From positions 1 through 64,000 of the forward strand of contig NZ_MAQA01000006.1 in NCBI RefSeq assembly GCF_001692445.1: 64,000 nt of DNA, read 5' to 3'. The notes below the pieces were generated by a model. That model made no database searches and was not told the DNA's origin. It worked only from the letters and a program-made list of their open reading frames with translations. This document shows positions 54,271 through 63,965 of the stretch, in pieces; position 1 is the stretch's first letter, and each line of letters opens with the position of its first letter. The position numbers and the translations under genes are program-made. The DNA comes from Oerskovia enterophila. GTDB lineage: Bacteria; Actinomycetota; Actinomycetes; Actinomycetales; Cellulomonadaceae.

Positions 54271-55056
54271 TCAGGCCAGGGGCAGGTCCCACGCCCGGGC
54301 CCCGCCCACGAGCGCGGCCGAGTTGGGCACGATCACGACGTCGTCGCCGAGCCGTTCGAGCGCGGACGGCGTGATCTGGCGCGAGTTGCCCCCGCCGAGG
54401 TAGAGGCGGTCCCACCAGAAGACGGGGCGCAGACCGTCGACGAGCGCGACGACGCGCCGCGACCACAGCCCGTTCCCGAGCCTGCGCCGCTCGACCTCGC
54501 CGATGTACTCGTCGTACGTGGTCCCGCGTCGTACCGGGGCATGCGACCACTCGAGGTGGGGTGCGAGACGCCCTCCGTGGAAGAGCGCGGAACCGAGCCC
54601 CGTGCCGAGGGTCAGGACGAGCTCGAGGCCCGACGCCGCGATGACCCCGGCTCCGTGGACCTCGGCGTCGTTGAGGACGAGCGCGGGGATCCCGAGGCGC
54701 TCGCTCACGGCGGCCTGGACGTCGAAGCTGGCCCACTGCTCGGCGAGCGCCGGGTCGACCCTGCTCCGCGGGCCCGAGCGCGTGATGTAGTGCGGGGTGT
54801 GCACGACGACCCCACGCCGGATCATGCCGGGCATGCCGACCGTGACACGTACGGCGGGGGGCAGGCGGTCGGCGATCTGCGCGATGACGTCGACCAGGAG
54901 CGAGGGCGGCAGCGGGTAGGGCGTGGGTACCCGCACCGCGGTCGCGTGCGCGGTCCCCGCGGCGTCGAGCACGTTGGCCTTGATGCCGCCTCCGCCGCAG
55001 TCCACAGCCAGGGTGCGGAGGTCGGCGGGGTCGGTCGCGGCGGGACGTTCGGGCAT
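54271..55056 (-). CDS. ROK-family sugar kinase, polyphosphate-glucokinase-like
   Basis: 261 residues. The N-terminal phosphate loop VDCGGGGIKANVLD, the catalytic region LVLNDAEVHGAG, LTLGTGLGSALF and DRLYLGGGNS match the ROK/PPGK group. The zinc-binding cysteine motif of classical ROK proteins is absent, as in polyphosphate glucokinases. It probably phosphorylates glucose or a related sugar with ATP or polyphosphate; which donor is unknown. A TAGTGT -10 lies 6 nt before the ATG, divergent from truA, so the transcript may be leaderless. Confidence 0.8.
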   Translation of the reverse strand: MPERPAATDPADLRTLAVDCGGGGIKANVLDAAGTAHATAVRVPTPYPLPPSLLVDVIAQIADRLPPAVRVTVGMPGMIRRGVVVHTPHYITRSGPRSRVDPALAEQWASFDVQAAVSERLGIPALVLNDAEVHGAGVIAASGLELVLTLGTGLGSALFHGGRLAPHLEWSHAPVRRGTTYDEYIGEVERRRLGNGLWSRRVVALVDGLRPVFWWDRLYLGGGNSRQITPSALERLGDDVVIVPNSAALVGGARAWDLPLA

Positions 55057-55062
55057 GTCTGC

Positions 55063-55082
55063 ACACTAACGGGCGCTAGCGT
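55063..55082. promoter_or_regulatory. Two divergent -10 elements between the ROK kinase and truA
   Basis: TAGTGT on the minus strand (55068-55063) and TAGCGT on the plus strand (55077-55082) serve genes whose starts are 34 bp apart, leaving no room for ordinary leaders. Both genes are probably transcribed leaderless. Confidence 0.5.
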
Positions 55083-55090
55083 AGGTGCAC

Positions 55091-56011
55091 GTGACGAACG
55101 AGCAGCCGGTCCGCGTCCGCCTGGACCTCGCCTACCAGGGCACCGCCTTCGCGGGCTGGGCCCGACAGCCCGGTCTGCGGACCGTCGAGGGCGCCCTCGA
55201 GGACGGCCTGGCGCAGATCCTGCGCGGTGAACCGCCGCGCCTGACGGTCGCGGGGCGCACCGACGCGGGCGTGCACGCCCGTGGGCAGGTGGCCCACGTC
55301 GACCTCCCGCGGGCCGTGTGGGACGCGATGCCGGGCCGGTCGGACCGCGAGCCGGGGGAAGCGCTCGTCGCACGGCTCGGAGGAGTGCTGCCGGGGGACG
55401 TCGTGGTGCACCGGGCCTCCCGGGCGCCGGAGGGGTTCGACGCGCGCTTCTCGGCCCTCTACCGCAGCTACACGTTCCGGATCGTGGACGACCCGACCCT
55501 GCGCGACCCGCTGCGCCGCGAGTGGGTCCTGTGGAACCGCAAGCCGCTCGACGCGGACGCGATGCACGAGGCGCTGCAGCCCTTGCTCGGTGTGCGCGAC
55601 TTCGCGGCCTTCTGCAAGCCGCGTCCCGGCGCGACCACGATCCGCGAGCTCCAGCACCTGTCCTGGGAGCGCGCGAGCGGCGGCCCCGACGAGGGGCTCG
55701 TCGTCGCGCACGTCCGCGCGGACGCCTTCTGCCACAACATGGTCCGGGCGCTCGTCGGGGCGTCGGTCGCCGTGGGGGAGGGGCGCCGCCCCGTCGCGTG
55801 GCCGGCCGAGGTCCTGGCGGCGAGGCGCCGGGACGCGGGGGCCGGCGTCGTGCCCCCGCACGGCCTGGTCCTCGAGGCCGTCACGTACCCGCCCGACGAC
55901 GAGCTCGCGGCCCGCGCCGAGCGCGTGCGCGCGGTGCGCATGGACGAGGACGTGTGGGACGCGGGCACCGCGGCACAGGCCGCCGGAGCAGGGGCGGCCC
56001 CGACCTCGTAG
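55091..56011 (+). CDS. truA: tRNA pseudouridine(38-40) synthase
   Basis: 306 residues. VAGRTDAGVHARGQ holds the catalytic Asp, and FDARFSALYRSYTFRI and FCHNMVRALVG are family motifs. It modifies the anticodon arm of many tRNAs. GTG 55091 lies 8 nt after a -10 element; GTG 55085 is in the same frame. The rplQ-truA association is conserved, though two genes intervene here. Confidence 0.95.
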   Translation: MTNEQPVRVRLDLAYQGTAFAGWARQPGLRTVEGALEDGLAQILRGEPPRLTVAGRTDAGVHARGQVAHVDLPRAVWDAMPGRSDREPGEALVARLGGVLPGDVVVHRASRAPEGFDARFSALYRSYTFRIVDDPTLRDPLRREWVLWNRKPLDADAMHEALQPLLGVRDFAAFCKPRPGATTIRELQHLSWERASGGPDEGLVVAHVRADAFCHNMVRALVGASVAVGEGRRPVAWPAEVLAARRRDAGAGVVPPHGLVLEAVTYPPDDELAARAERVRAVRMDEDVWDAGTAAQAAGAGAAPTS

Positions 56012-56044
56012 CGCCGGCGTCCCGCGCCCCCTGCAGGCCCGCCC

Positions 56045-56443
56045 CTACGGCTCCTCGACGATGTGGACCGCGGCCTCCTCGGCGCTCGCCGCGGCGCCGT
56101 CGATCCCGGCGTCGTCCGCGTACGTGTCGTTGACGCGCCCGTCGAGCGCGTCGGCGTCCGCCACGAGGCGGCCCGAGCGGGTCGTGTCGGGGCGGTCGAG
56201 AGGGTCGGTGTCCCAGTCCTCGGGCTCCTCGTCGGCGAGTCGCTGGTCGAGCGACTCGCCGTCCTCCTCGAGCCGTTCGGGGTGGGCGTAGGTCAGGGGT
56301 GCGCGCTCGGGCGGTGCGTACCCCTCGTCGAGCACGTCGTCGACGCCGCGGTCGACCAGGGTGTCGTCCTGCTGGAGCTGGTCGGAGTCGCCCTCGGTGC
56401 CGAGGGCCGGGTCTGTCCGGGTGGCCGGTGTGTCGTCGCTCAT
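56045..56443 (-). CDS. DUF5709-like acidic protein
   Basis: 132 residues, very acidic, no membrane segment. The stretch DDTLVDRGVDDVLDEGYAPP is typical of a family of unknown function in Actinobacteria, which I recall as DUF5709. Probably largely disordered. The ATG at 56443 has GGAG 3 nt upstream. Confidence 0.8.
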   Translation of the reverse strand: MSDDTPATRTDPALGTEGDSDQLQQDDTLVDRGVDDVLDEGYAPPERAPLTYAHPERLEEDGESLDQRLADEEPEDWDTDPLDRPDTTRSGRLVADADALDGRVNDTYADDAGIDGAAASAEEAAVHIVEEP

Positions 56444-56630
56444 GTCTCCACACTCGCACCGGTGGCGCGTTCGTGCAGCCCACCGGGCGGATCCGGCCTC
56501 CTGCGGACTAGGCTCGGACCACGTGCGCCGCAGGACTCCCGGCGAGCGACCGTCCGAGGCGCCTGCGGTCACGTGCGTCCCGTGACGACGCCGTCCTCGA
56601 CCCCCGGGGCGGCCTGAACCAGGAGTCCCC

Positions 56631-57185
56631 ATGGCATCGATCGACGACCTCCTGTCCGCCATCCCTCTCGACCAGCTCGCCGGCAGGCTCGGCGTGGACG
56701 AGGCGACCGCCCAGCAGGCGGTCACGACCGCGCTGCCCGCGCTGATCGGCGGGCTCCAGGCCAACGCGCAGGACCCGGCCGGGGCCGCGTCGCTCCGCAA
56801 GGCTCTCGGGCAGCACTCTCCCTCTCTCGTCGAGGGCGGCGTGAACCTCGACGACGTCGACACGGCCGACGGCGAGAAGATCGTCCGCAACATTTTCGGC
56901 TCGAACGAGGAACAGGTGGTCGCGGAGCTCGCGGACAAGAGCGGCACGCAGTCGAACGTCCTGGCCTCGATCCTCCCGGCGCTCGCGCCCATCGCGCTGT
57001 CGTTCCTCGCCAAGCAGCTCGGGGGCAAGAGCGAGCAGCCGGCCGGGACGCAGGAGGCCGCCGGGGGCGGTGGGATCGGCGACCTGCTCGGCGGGCTCCT
57101 GGGTGGCGGTCAGGGGGGCTCGGGCGGCGGTCTCGGGAGCATCCTGGGCGGGCTGGGCGGCCTGCTGGGCGGCGGCAAGCGCTGA
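56631..57185 (+). CDS. DUF937-like protein
   Basis: 184 residues. The helical N-terminal part (LDQLAGRLGVDEATAQQAVTTALPALIGGL) is typical of DUF937 proteins. The C-terminus is Gly/Leu-rich (about 140-184), with GGLLGG-type repeats. Function unknown. AGGAG lies 7 nt before the ATG. Confidence 0.85.
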   Translation: MASIDDLLSAIPLDQLAGRLGVDEATAQQAVTTALPALIGGLQANAQDPAGAASLRKALGQHSPSLVEGGVNLDDVDTADGEKIVRNIFGSNEEQVVAELADKSGTQSNVLASILPALAPIALSFLAKQLGGKSEQPAGTQEAAGGGGIGDLLGGLLGGGQGGSGGGLGSILGGLGGLLGGGKR

Positions 57186-57190
57186 CCCCT

Positions 57191-57251
57191 GCCCGACGGC
57201 GGAGCGCACCCCGGGCGCACCGGCGCACCCGGGTGCGCTTCGCCGTCGGGC
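57191..57251 (+). terminator. Long terminator after the DUF937-like gene
   Basis: Two 21-nt arms (57191-57211 and 57231-57251) pair with one mismatch. The left arm carries the recurring GCCCGACGGCGGAGCG sequence. Confidence 0.8.
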
Positions 57252-57359
57252 AGCGCGAGGCTGTCCCAGGGGAGTCCTGCCCGCTTCCCGCTGCCTGGGC
57301 GGGGCTGCCCGGGCGGAAAGGAATCGTCATCCGGGGCCTCGGGCAGGGAGGATGAGCCC

Positions 57360-59087
57360 GTGGGTCACATCGACATCAGCGACATCAGCTACTTCCTGCC
57401 CAACGGGCGTCCCCTCCTCGCGGGGGCGACCCTGCGCGTCGCGGACGGGGCCAAGGTCGCGCTCGTCGGACCCAACGGCGCCGGCAAGACGACGCTCCTG
57501 CGCATCGTCGCGGGAGACCTGTCGCCGCACGGCGGCACCGTGGGACGCAGCGGCGGGCTCGGCGTCATGCGCCAGTTCGTCGGCCGCATCGACGACGAGC
57601 GCACGGTCCGCGACCTGCTCGTCGACCTCGCGCAGCCCTCGATCCGCGACGCCGCGCGCGAGCTCGCCGCGGCAGAGCTCGACATCATGACGGTCGACGA
57701 CACCCCCTCCCAGATGCGCTACGCCCAGGCGCTCGCCGACTGGGCCGACGCGCGCGGCTACGAGGCCGAGGCCGAGTGGGACAAGGTCACCGACGAGGTC
57801 CTGTCCATCCCGTTCGACCAGGCCCAGTTCCGCGAGGTCCGCACGCTGTCCGGCGGCGAGCAGAAGCGCCTGGTCCTCACGGCACTGTTCCGCGGCCCCG
57901 AGGAGGTCCTGCTCCTCGACGAGCCCGACAACTACCTCGACGTGCCGACCAAGCGCTGGCTCGAGGAGAAGCTCGCTGCCTCGCCCAAGACCGTGCTGTT
58001 CATCAGCCACGACCGCGAGCTCCTGGCGCGCACCGCGACCCAGGTCGCCACCGTGGAGCCCACGGCCGCGGGCGGCACGATCTGGGTGCACGGCGGCGGG
58101 TTCGGCACGTACGCCGAGGCACGGGCCGACCGCCGCAGCCGCCTCGAGGAGCTGCTGCGCCGCTGGGAGGAGGAGCACACCAAGCTCAAGGACCTCGTCA
58201 ACATGCTCAAGAACAAGTCGGCGTTCAACGACGGGCTCGCGAGCCGCTACCAGGCTGCCCAGACGCGCCTGCGCAAGTTCGAGGAGGCTGGCCCGCCGCA
58301 GGTGCTCGCCCACGAGCAGAACGTCAAGGTCCGGCTCACGGGCGGACGCACGGCCAAGCGCGCCGTGACGTGCGAGCGGCTCGAGCTCACGGGCCTCATG
58401 GAGCCGTTCGACCTCGAGGTCTTCTTCGGCGAGCGCGTCGCGATCCTGGGGTCCAACGGCTCGGGCAAGTCGCACTTCATGCGCCTGCTGGCGCGGGGTG
58501 GGTCGGACCCGGACGTGGAGCACCGGCCGGTCTACGAGTCCGCTGTGGGCGCTGTGGGCACCGCGGGTGCACCGGGCGACGCGGCCGTGGTCCCGCCCGT
58601 CGCGCACACGGGCCGCGCCGTGCTCGGCTCGCGCGTGCGCCCGGGGTGGTTCGCGCAGAACCACGCCCACCCCGAGTTCGAGGGCCGCACGCTCCTCGAG
58701 ATCCTGCACCGCGGCGACGGTGCGCGCGACGGCATGGGGCGCGAGCCCGCGAGCAAGGCCCTCGACCGCTACGAGCTGGTCGGTCAGGCCGAGCAGCGTT
58801 TCGAGACGCTCTCGGGCGGCCAGCAGGCGCGCTTTCAGATCCTGCTCCTCGAGCTCGGGGGAGCCACGCTCCTGCTGCTCGACGAGCCGACCGACAACCT
58901 CGACCTGCACTCGGCCGAGGCGCTCGAGGCGGGCCTCCTGGCGTTCGAGGGCACGGTCATGGCCGTCACGCACGACCGGTGGTTCGCGCGCGGCTTCGAC
59001 CGGTTCGTGGTCTTCGGCTCCGACGGCCGCGTCGTCGAGACCCCCGAGCCCGTGTGGGACGTCGAGCGCGTCAAGCGGCAGCGCTGA
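57360..59087 (+). CDS. ABC-F family ATPase
   Basis: 575 residues with two ATPase domains and no membrane segment. Domain 1: Walker A GPNGAGKTT (37-45), LSGGEQKR, LLLDEPDNYLD. Domain 2: GSNGSGKS, LSGGQQAR, LLLDEPTDNLD. A charged linker (RWEEEHTKLKDLVNMLKNKS) with the P-site tRNA-interaction region lies between. ABC-F proteins act on the ribosome in translation control or antibiotic protection; the subgroup is not resolved. GTG 57360 with GGAGGA upstream. Confidence 0.9.
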   Translation: MGHIDISDISYFLPNGRPLLAGATLRVADGAKVALVGPNGAGKTTLLRIVAGDLSPHGGTVGRSGGLGVMRQFVGRIDDERTVRDLLVDLAQPSIRDAARELAAAELDIMTVDDTPSQMRYAQALADWADARGYEAEAEWDKVTDEVLSIPFDQAQFREVRTLSGGEQKRLVLTALFRGPEEVLLLDEPDNYLDVPTKRWLEEKLAASPKTVLFISHDRELLARTATQVATVEPTAAGGTIWVHGGGFGTYAEARADRRSRLEELLRRWEEEHTKLKDLVNMLKNKSAFNDGLASRYQAAQTRLRKFEEAGPPQVLAHEQNVKVRLTGGRTAKRAVTCERLELTGLMEPFDLEVFFGERVAILGSNGSGKSHFMRLLARGGSDPDVEHRPVYESAVGAVGTAGAPGDAAVVPPVAHTGRAVLGSRVRPGWFAQNHAHPEFEGRTLLEILHRGDGARDGMGREPASKALDRYELVGQAEQRFETLSGGQQARFQILLLELGGATLLLLDEPTDNLDLHSAEALEAGLLAFEGTVMAVTHDRWFARGFDRFVVFGSDGRVVETPEPVWDVERVKRQR

Positions 59088-59268
59088 CCGGCCGACCGGT
59101 GGCGCCCCGTCGTCGGGGCGCCCCCCGGTCGCCGGCTCGAGGTCGGTCGGGCGACGACGAGACATGGCGGCGCCGGGACGGGCCCCACGCGAGGACGTGA
59201 CGCGGTGAGGAAGACCACACGCCCCACGGAGAGCCGATAGCACGGCCTGCGCGGCGCCGTCGGGCTCC

Positions 59269-59274
59269 TAAAAT
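59269..59274 (+). promoter_or_regulatory. -10 element of trhO, probably leaderless
   Basis: TAAAAT lies only 6 nt before the trhO ATG. Transcription should start at or next to the start codon. No clear -35 is seen. Confidence 0.45.
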
Positions 59275-59280
59275 GGAGCA

Positions 59281-60240
59281 ATGGCCGTCCCCAAGATCGT
59301 GCTCTTCTACGCCTTCACACCGCTCGCCGACCCGCGCGCGGTGCAGCTGTGGCAACGTTCGCTCGGGGAGCAGTGGAACCTGACGGGCCGCGTCATCGTC
59401 TCCGAGCACGGCATCAACGCCACGCTCGGCGGGACGGTCGAGAACCTCAAGCAGTACGTCAAGACCACCAAGCAGTACCCGGGCTTCGCGGGGATCGACG
59501 TCAAGTGGTCGGACGGCACGGGGCGCGACTTCCCCCGCCTGTCCGTCAAGGTCCGGCCCGAGCTCGTGAGCTTCGGGGCCGTCGACGAGATCGCGGTCGA
59601 CGAGGACGGCGTGGTCGACAGCGGGGTGCGCCTCGCCCCCGAGGCGCTCCACGAGCTGGTCGCCGAGCGTGGCGAGGACGTCGTGTTCTTCGACGGCCGC
59701 AACGCGTTCGAGGCCGCGATCGGCAAGTTCCGCGGTGCGGTCGTACCCGACGTCGCGACGACGCGTGACTTCGTCGCGGAGCTCGACTCGGGCGCCTACG
59801 ACGACCTCAAGGGTCGTCCCGTCGTGACCTACTGCACGGGCGGCGTCCGGTGCGAGGTCCTGTCCTCGCTCATGCTCGCGCGCGGCTTCGAGGAGGTCTA
59901 CCAGCTCGACGGCGGGATCGTCCGCTACGGCGAGACGTTCGGCGACCAGGGGCTGTGGGAAGGGTCGCTCTACGTGTTCGACGAGCGCATGCACGTCGAG
60001 TTCGGCGACGACACGGTCCCGCTCGGTGCGTGCTGCGAGTGCGGCGCGGCGACCGCGAAGTACGAGAACTGCGTCGACCCCGGGTGCCAGACGCTGCGCC
60101 TGTTCTGCACCGACTGCGCGGGCCTGGCGCGCACGCTCCAGTGCGACGCCTGTGCCGAACTGCGCCCGGGCGCGTATCCTCGACCTCGGGAAGACGCGAT
60201 GACCGGTCTCTCCCACGACAACCACCGGGCAACCGCCTGA
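59281..60240 (+). CDS. trhO: tRNA uridine(34) hydroxylase, rhodanese type
   Basis: 319 residues. An N-terminal domain ([10 protein letters not shown]... [15 protein letters not shown]) is followed by a rhodanese domain with YCTGGVRCE (Cys185, catalytic) and a Cys-rich C-terminus ([14 protein letters not shown]... CTDC... CDAC). The family (YceA) makes 5-hydroxyuridine at the wobble base of tRNA using oxygen. Confidence 0.92.
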   Translation: MAVPKIVLFYAFTPLADPRAVQLWQRSLGEQWNLTGRVIVSEHGINATLGGTVENLKQYVKTTKQYPGFAGIDVKWSDGTGRDFPRLSVKVRPELVSFGAVDEIAVDEDGVVDSGVRLAPEALHELVAERGEDVVFFDGRNAFEAAIGKFRGAVVPDVATTRDFVAELDSGAYDDLKGRPVVTYCTGGVRCEVLSSLMLARGFEEVYQLDGGIVRYGETFGDQGLWEGSLYVFDERMHVEFGDDTVPLGACCECGAATAKYENCVDPGCQTLRLFCTDCAGLARTLQCDACAELRPGAYPRPREDAMTGLSHDNHRATA

Positions 60241-60284
60241 ATCGGCTGTCTGGCACCAGAGCCCGTGCCGTCCGACGAGGCTGA

Positions 60285-60316
60285 TCACACCGAGGTCCTT
60301 TTCGCCCTCGGTGTGA
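60285..60316. terminator. Terminator after trhO
   Basis: TCACACCGAGG pairs perfectly with CCTCGGTGTGA around a 10-nt loop, with TTGTTTTG downstream. Confidence 0.8.
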
Positions 60317-60327
60317 CGCATCTTGTT

Positions 60328-60357
60328 TTGACCCTGCATGGGCCGTCCAGGTAGTCT
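60328..60357 (+). promoter_or_regulatory. rplM-rpsI promoter
   Basis: TTGACC (60328-60333) and TAGTCT (60352-60357) with an 18-bp spacer, 152 nt before rplM. Confidence 0.6.
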
Positions 60358-60509
60358 GTTGAGTCGTTGTGCTTCCCCTTCGGTTATCTCGTCACTTGTG
60401 CGCCCACTCGCTCCGTGACGTGGACATCCGTCGACCGAAGGCCGAACGACTTGTCGGACGCAGGCTCCTGCGCCGAAGACATCGAAGACACGAAACGAAG
60501 GCTACGACC

Positions 60510-60953
60510 GTGCGTACGTACACCCCGAAGCCCGGCGACGTCCAGCGTGACTGGTACGTCATCGACGCGACCGACGTCGTCCTGGGCCGCCTCGCCACCC
60601 ACGTGGCGACCCTGCTCCGTGGCAAGCACAAGGCCACCTTCGCGCCTCACGTCGACGGAGGTGACTTCGTCATCGTCATCAACGCCGGCAAGGTCGCCCT
60701 CACCGGCAACAAGCGCGAGCAGAAGCTTGCCTACACCCACTCCGGTTACCCGGGTGGTCTTCGGGCGGTCGCCTACAGCGACCTGCTGGAGAAGCACCCC
60801 GAGCGTGCTGTGGAGAAGGCCGTCCGCGGCATGATCCCCAAGACCTCGCTCGGCCGCGCCCAGTTCGGCAAGCTCAAGGTCTACGCAGGCTCTGAGCACC
60901 CGCACGCCGCGCAGCAGCCGAAGACTTTCGAGATCACCCAGGTCGCGCAGTAG
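60510..60953 (+). CDS. rplM: 50S ribosomal protein L13
   Basis: 147 residues. [38 protein letters not shown] and [13 protein letters not shown] identify it. Early 50S assembly protein. GTG 60510 with AAGG upstream. Confidence 0.98.
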   Translation: MRTYTPKPGDVQRDWYVIDATDVVLGRLATHVATLLRGKHKATFAPHVDGGDFVIVINAGKVALTGNKREQKLAYTHSGYPGGLRAVAYSDLLEKHPERAVEKAVRGMIPKTSLGRAQFGKLKVYAGSEHPHAAQQPKTFEITQVAQ

Positions 60954-60999
60954 GCTCCGCCTGCTCGTAGACGAGAACTTAGGACGCGAGGACACACCA

Positions 61000-61488
61000 G
61001 TGGCCGAGACCACCGTCGACATCGACGTGCTGGACGAAGAGACTCCCAGCAACTACACCTCTGAGAGCGCAGCCCCCACGGGCCGTGGCCAGAGCATCAC
61101 CGCCCCCGCGCAGGCCCTGGGCCGTCGCAAGGAGGCCATCGCCCGCGTGCGCCTGGTGCCCGGCACCGGCCAGTGGAAGATCAACGGCCGCACCCTCGAG
61201 GGGTACTTCCCCAACAAGGTGCACCAGCAGCTGGTCAACTCCCCGCTGAAGCTGGTCGACGTCGAGGGTCGCTTCGACGTCATCGCCCGCATCAACGGTG
61301 GTGGCTCGTCCGGCCAGGCCGGCGCTCTGCGCCTGGGCATCGCCCGTGCGCTGAACGAGATCGACGCCGAGCACAACCGCCCGGCGCTCAAGAAGGCCGG
61401 CTTCCTGACCCGCGACGCCCGCGTCGTCGAGCGCAAGAAGGCCGGGCTCAAGAAGGCCCGTAAGGCTCCGCAGTACTCCAAGCGCTGA
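61000..61488 (+). CDS. rpsI: 30S ribosomal protein S9
   Basis: 162 residues, about 30 more than E. coli because of an acidic Ser/Thr-rich N-terminus. The core starts at [19 protein letters not shown], and the C-terminal tail [12 protein letters not shown] reaches the P-site tRNA. GTG start. A perfect terminator follows. Confidence 0.98.
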   Translation: MAETTVDIDVLDEETPSNYTSESAAPTGRGQSITAPAQALGRRKEAIARVRLVPGTGQWKINGRTLEGYFPNKVHQQLVNSPLKLVDVEGRFDVIARINGGGSSGQAGALRLGIARALNEIDAEHNRPALKKAGFLTRDARVVERKKAGLKKARKAPQYSKR

Positions 61489-61502
61489 TCCAGCGCTTGC
61501 GC

Positions 61503-61541
61503 ACAACGGCCCCGGTGGACATCGTCCACCGGGGCCGTTGT
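61503..61541. terminator. Terminator after rpsI
   Basis: A perfect 18-bp stem (61503-61520 with 61524-61541) with a 3-nt loop, followed by CATTTGTC. Confidence 0.9.
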
Positions 61542-61641
61542 CATTTGTCAGGGATGCTGACGAGCGACCGGACCGGTCGGCTCGCAGCGGGGGCGGTGCG
61601 GGCCTCGGTGCCGGTACCGTCCCGTTGAGGGAGGAAAACTC

Positions 61642-63006
61642 ATGGGACGACTGTTCGGCACCGACGGTGTGCGGGGGCTGGCGAACAGGGACGTCACGGC
61701 CGAGCTCGCGCTCGGCCTGGGCGTGGCCTCGGCCAACGTGCTGGGACGCACGGGACAACCCGAAGGGCACCGCCCGCGGGCGGTGATCGGCCGCGACCCG
61801 CGGGCCTCGGGCGAGTTCCTCGGCGCGGCAGTGACCGCAGGCCTGGCGAGCGCCGGGGTCAACGTGCTCGACGTCGGCGTCCTGCCGACGCCGGCCGTCG
61901 CGTTCCTCACGAGCACGCTCGACGTGGACTTCGGCGTCATGATCTCCGCCTCGCACAACCCGATGGCCGACAACGGCATCAAGTTCCTGGCCCGTGGCGG
62001 GATCAAGCTCGAGGACTCGCTCGAGGACGAGATCGAGCGTCAGCTCGACACCGTGTGGGACCGTCCGCTCGGGGCCGACGTCGGCCGCGTCCGCACGGAC
62101 ACGGGCAGCGCGGGCGCGGACTACGTCGAGCACCTCATCGGGAGCATCGGCGCCACGGGCGACGCCCTGCCGCTCTCCGGCCTGCGGATCGCCGTGGACT
62201 GCGCGAACGGTGCGGCGAGCGACGTGGGACCCGCCGCGCTGCGCGCGGCGGGCGCCGACGTCGTCGTGATGAACGCGAGCCCTGACGGACGCAACATCAA
62301 CGAGAAGTGCGGCTCGAACCACCCCGAGCAGCTCCAGGCCGTCGTGGTCGCCTCCGAGGCCGACTTCGGGGTCGCGTTCGACGGCGACGCCGACCGTTGC
62401 ATCGCCGTGGACCACCGTGGCGTGCTCGTCGACGGCGACCAGATCATGGGTGTCCTGGCTCTCGCCGAGAAGGACAAGGGGCGACTGCACGAGGACACGC
62501 TCGTCGTCACGGTCATGAGCAACCTCGGACTGATCCTCGCGATGCGCGAGGCCGGTATCCGGACCGTCCAGACGGGCGTGGGCGACCGGTACGTCCTCGA
62601 GGAGATGCGCGCCAACGGGTACACCCTGGGCGGCGAGCAGTCGGGCCACATCATCCTGTCGCAGTTCGCGACCACGGGCGACGGCGTCCTCACGGCGCTC
62701 CAGCTCGCCGCGCGCATCCAGGAGTCGGGGGCCAAGCTCGCGGACCTCGCGGGTGCCGTGCCCAAGCTGCCGCAGACGCTGCTCAACGTCCCGGGTGTGG
62801 ACAAGGCACGCGCCGCGACCGACGAGGTCCTCCAGGAGGCCGTCGCAGCCGCCGAGTCCCGCCTCGGCGAGACCGGCCGCGTCGTCCTGCGCTCGTCGGG
62901 CACCGAGCCCCTGGTGCGCGTCATGGTCGAGGCCGCGACGCAGGCCTCCGCCGACGCCGTGGCCGAGTCGCTCGCCGCGGTGGTGCGGGACCGGCTGGCC
63001 CTGTGA
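61642..63006 (+). CDS. glmM: Phosphoglucosamine mutase
   Basis: 454 residues. It turns glucosamine-6-phosphate into glucosamine-1-phosphate for peptidoglycan. The active-site loop SASHNP holds the phosphorylated Ser104; the metal loop FDGDADRC and the sugar loop GGEQSGHI follow, then [11 protein letters not shown] for phosphate binding. Its TGA overlaps the def GTG (GTGA). GAGGGAGG precedes the ATG. Confidence 0.97.
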   Translation: MGRLFGTDGVRGLANRDVTAELALGLGVASANVLGRTGQPEGHRPRAVIGRDPRASGEFLGAAVTAGLASAGVNVLDVGVLPTPAVAFLTSTLDVDFGVMISASHNPMADNGIKFLARGGIKLEDSLEDEIERQLDTVWDRPLGADVGRVRTDTGSAGADYVEHLIGSIGATGDALPLSGLRIAVDCANGAASDVGPAALRAAGADVVVMNASPDGRNINEKCGSNHPEQLQAVVVASEADFGVAFDGDADRCIAVDHRGVLVDGDQIMGVLALAEKDKGRLHEDTLVVTVMSNLGLILAMREAGIRTVQTGVGDRYVLEEMRANGYTLGGEQSGHIILSQFATTGDGVLTALQLAARIQESGAKLADLAGAVPKLPQTLLNVPGVDKARAATDEVLQEAVAAAESRLGETGRVVLRSSGTEPLVRVMVEAATQASADAVAESLAAVVRDRLAL

Positions 63007-63677
63007 CGGCCGGGAGCCACGCGCCCGGGTTCGCCGGACCCGTCGACGAGGAGCTGCGCGACCAGGTCGCGAGCCATCTCGCTCGCCACGAGGACGGCGT
63101 GCTGCCGATCGTCCAGGCCGGTCACCCGGTCCTGCGCCGACCCGCGGTGCCCTACACCGGCCAGCTCGGGGACCTGTTCCCCGAGCTGGTCGAGGCCATG
63201 CGTCGCACCATGCACGCGGCCCCCGGGGTCGGGCTCGCGGCTCCGCAGGTGGGCCTGGGGATCGCGGTCGCGGTGATCCAGGACGCGGGTGTCTCCGACC
63301 CCGAGGACGCGGACCTGCGCGAGCGGCACCCCCTGCCGTTCCGCGTGCTCGTCAACCCCGCGTACGAGGCCGTGGGGCATGAGCGTCGGGCGTTCTACGA
63401 GGGCTGCCTGAGCGTGAGCGGCTGGCAGGCCGTCGTGGCCCGGCCCCGGACCGTCCGGCTCACCGGCCAGGACGAGGCCGGGCGACCTGTGGACGAGGTC
63501 CTGACGGGCTGGCCCGCGCGGATCGTCCAGCACGAGACCGACCACCTGGGCGGCGGGCTCTACCTCGACCGCGCCGAGCTCCGGTCGCTCGCGTCGAACG
63601 ACAGCATGATGCGGTTCTGGGGTCAGACCCCGGACCCCTCGGGGGCCGCCGAGGCCCTGGGGTTCGCGCTGCCCTGA
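63003..63677 (+). CDS. def: Peptide deformylase
   Basis: 224 residues. All three motifs are present: [16 protein letters not shown] with Cys135, and HETDH with His177, Glu178 and His181 (metal ligands and catalytic Glu). It removes the formyl group from new proteins, before Map acts. The GTG overlaps the glmM stop. The 40-residue N-terminal leader is longer than in E. coli, as usual in Actinobacteria. Confidence 0.96.
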   Translation: MTAGSHAPGFAGPVDEELRDQVASHLARHEDGVLPIVQAGHPVLRRPAVPYTGQLGDLFPELVEAMRRTMHAAPGVGLAAPQVGLGIAVAVIQDAGVSDPEDADLRERHPLPFRVLVNPAYEAVGHERRAFYEGCLSVSGWQAVVARPRTVRLTGQDEAGRPVDEVLTGWPARIVQHETDHLGGGLYLDRAELRSLASNDSMMRFWGQTPDPSGAAEALGFALP

Positions 63678-63965
63678 CGTTGCCGGCTCCTGACGGGCCT
63701 GGCCGGCCCGGAAGGTCCGTCCCTCGGAAGTGTCACAGCATCCTTCTGGGGGACCTCCCTAGGTGGAGATCTCCCTCCAGAGGATGACGTTCCGGTCTCG
63801 GTCGGTGCGGCAGAATCTATCGAGGAAGGTAGGGGTCGAGATCAGGGCAGACTGGGGGGTTTCCCCGATGGTGCCGGCCCCTCGTATCCGTAGGCTGGTC
63901 ACAGGTGCATCTCCTGTACCTGTGACCAGCCTGGTTCGCCACACCAGCCGACGAACAGAGGACCC
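63678..63965 (+). promoter_or_regulatory. Gap before the last gene, with a strong hairpin
   Basis: AGGCTGGTCACAGGT (63892-63906) pairs perfectly with ACCTGTGACCAGCCT (63918-63932), 33 nt before a GTG start. It could be an attenuator or operator for the next gene. No gene is supported in the rest of the gap. Confidence 0.45.
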
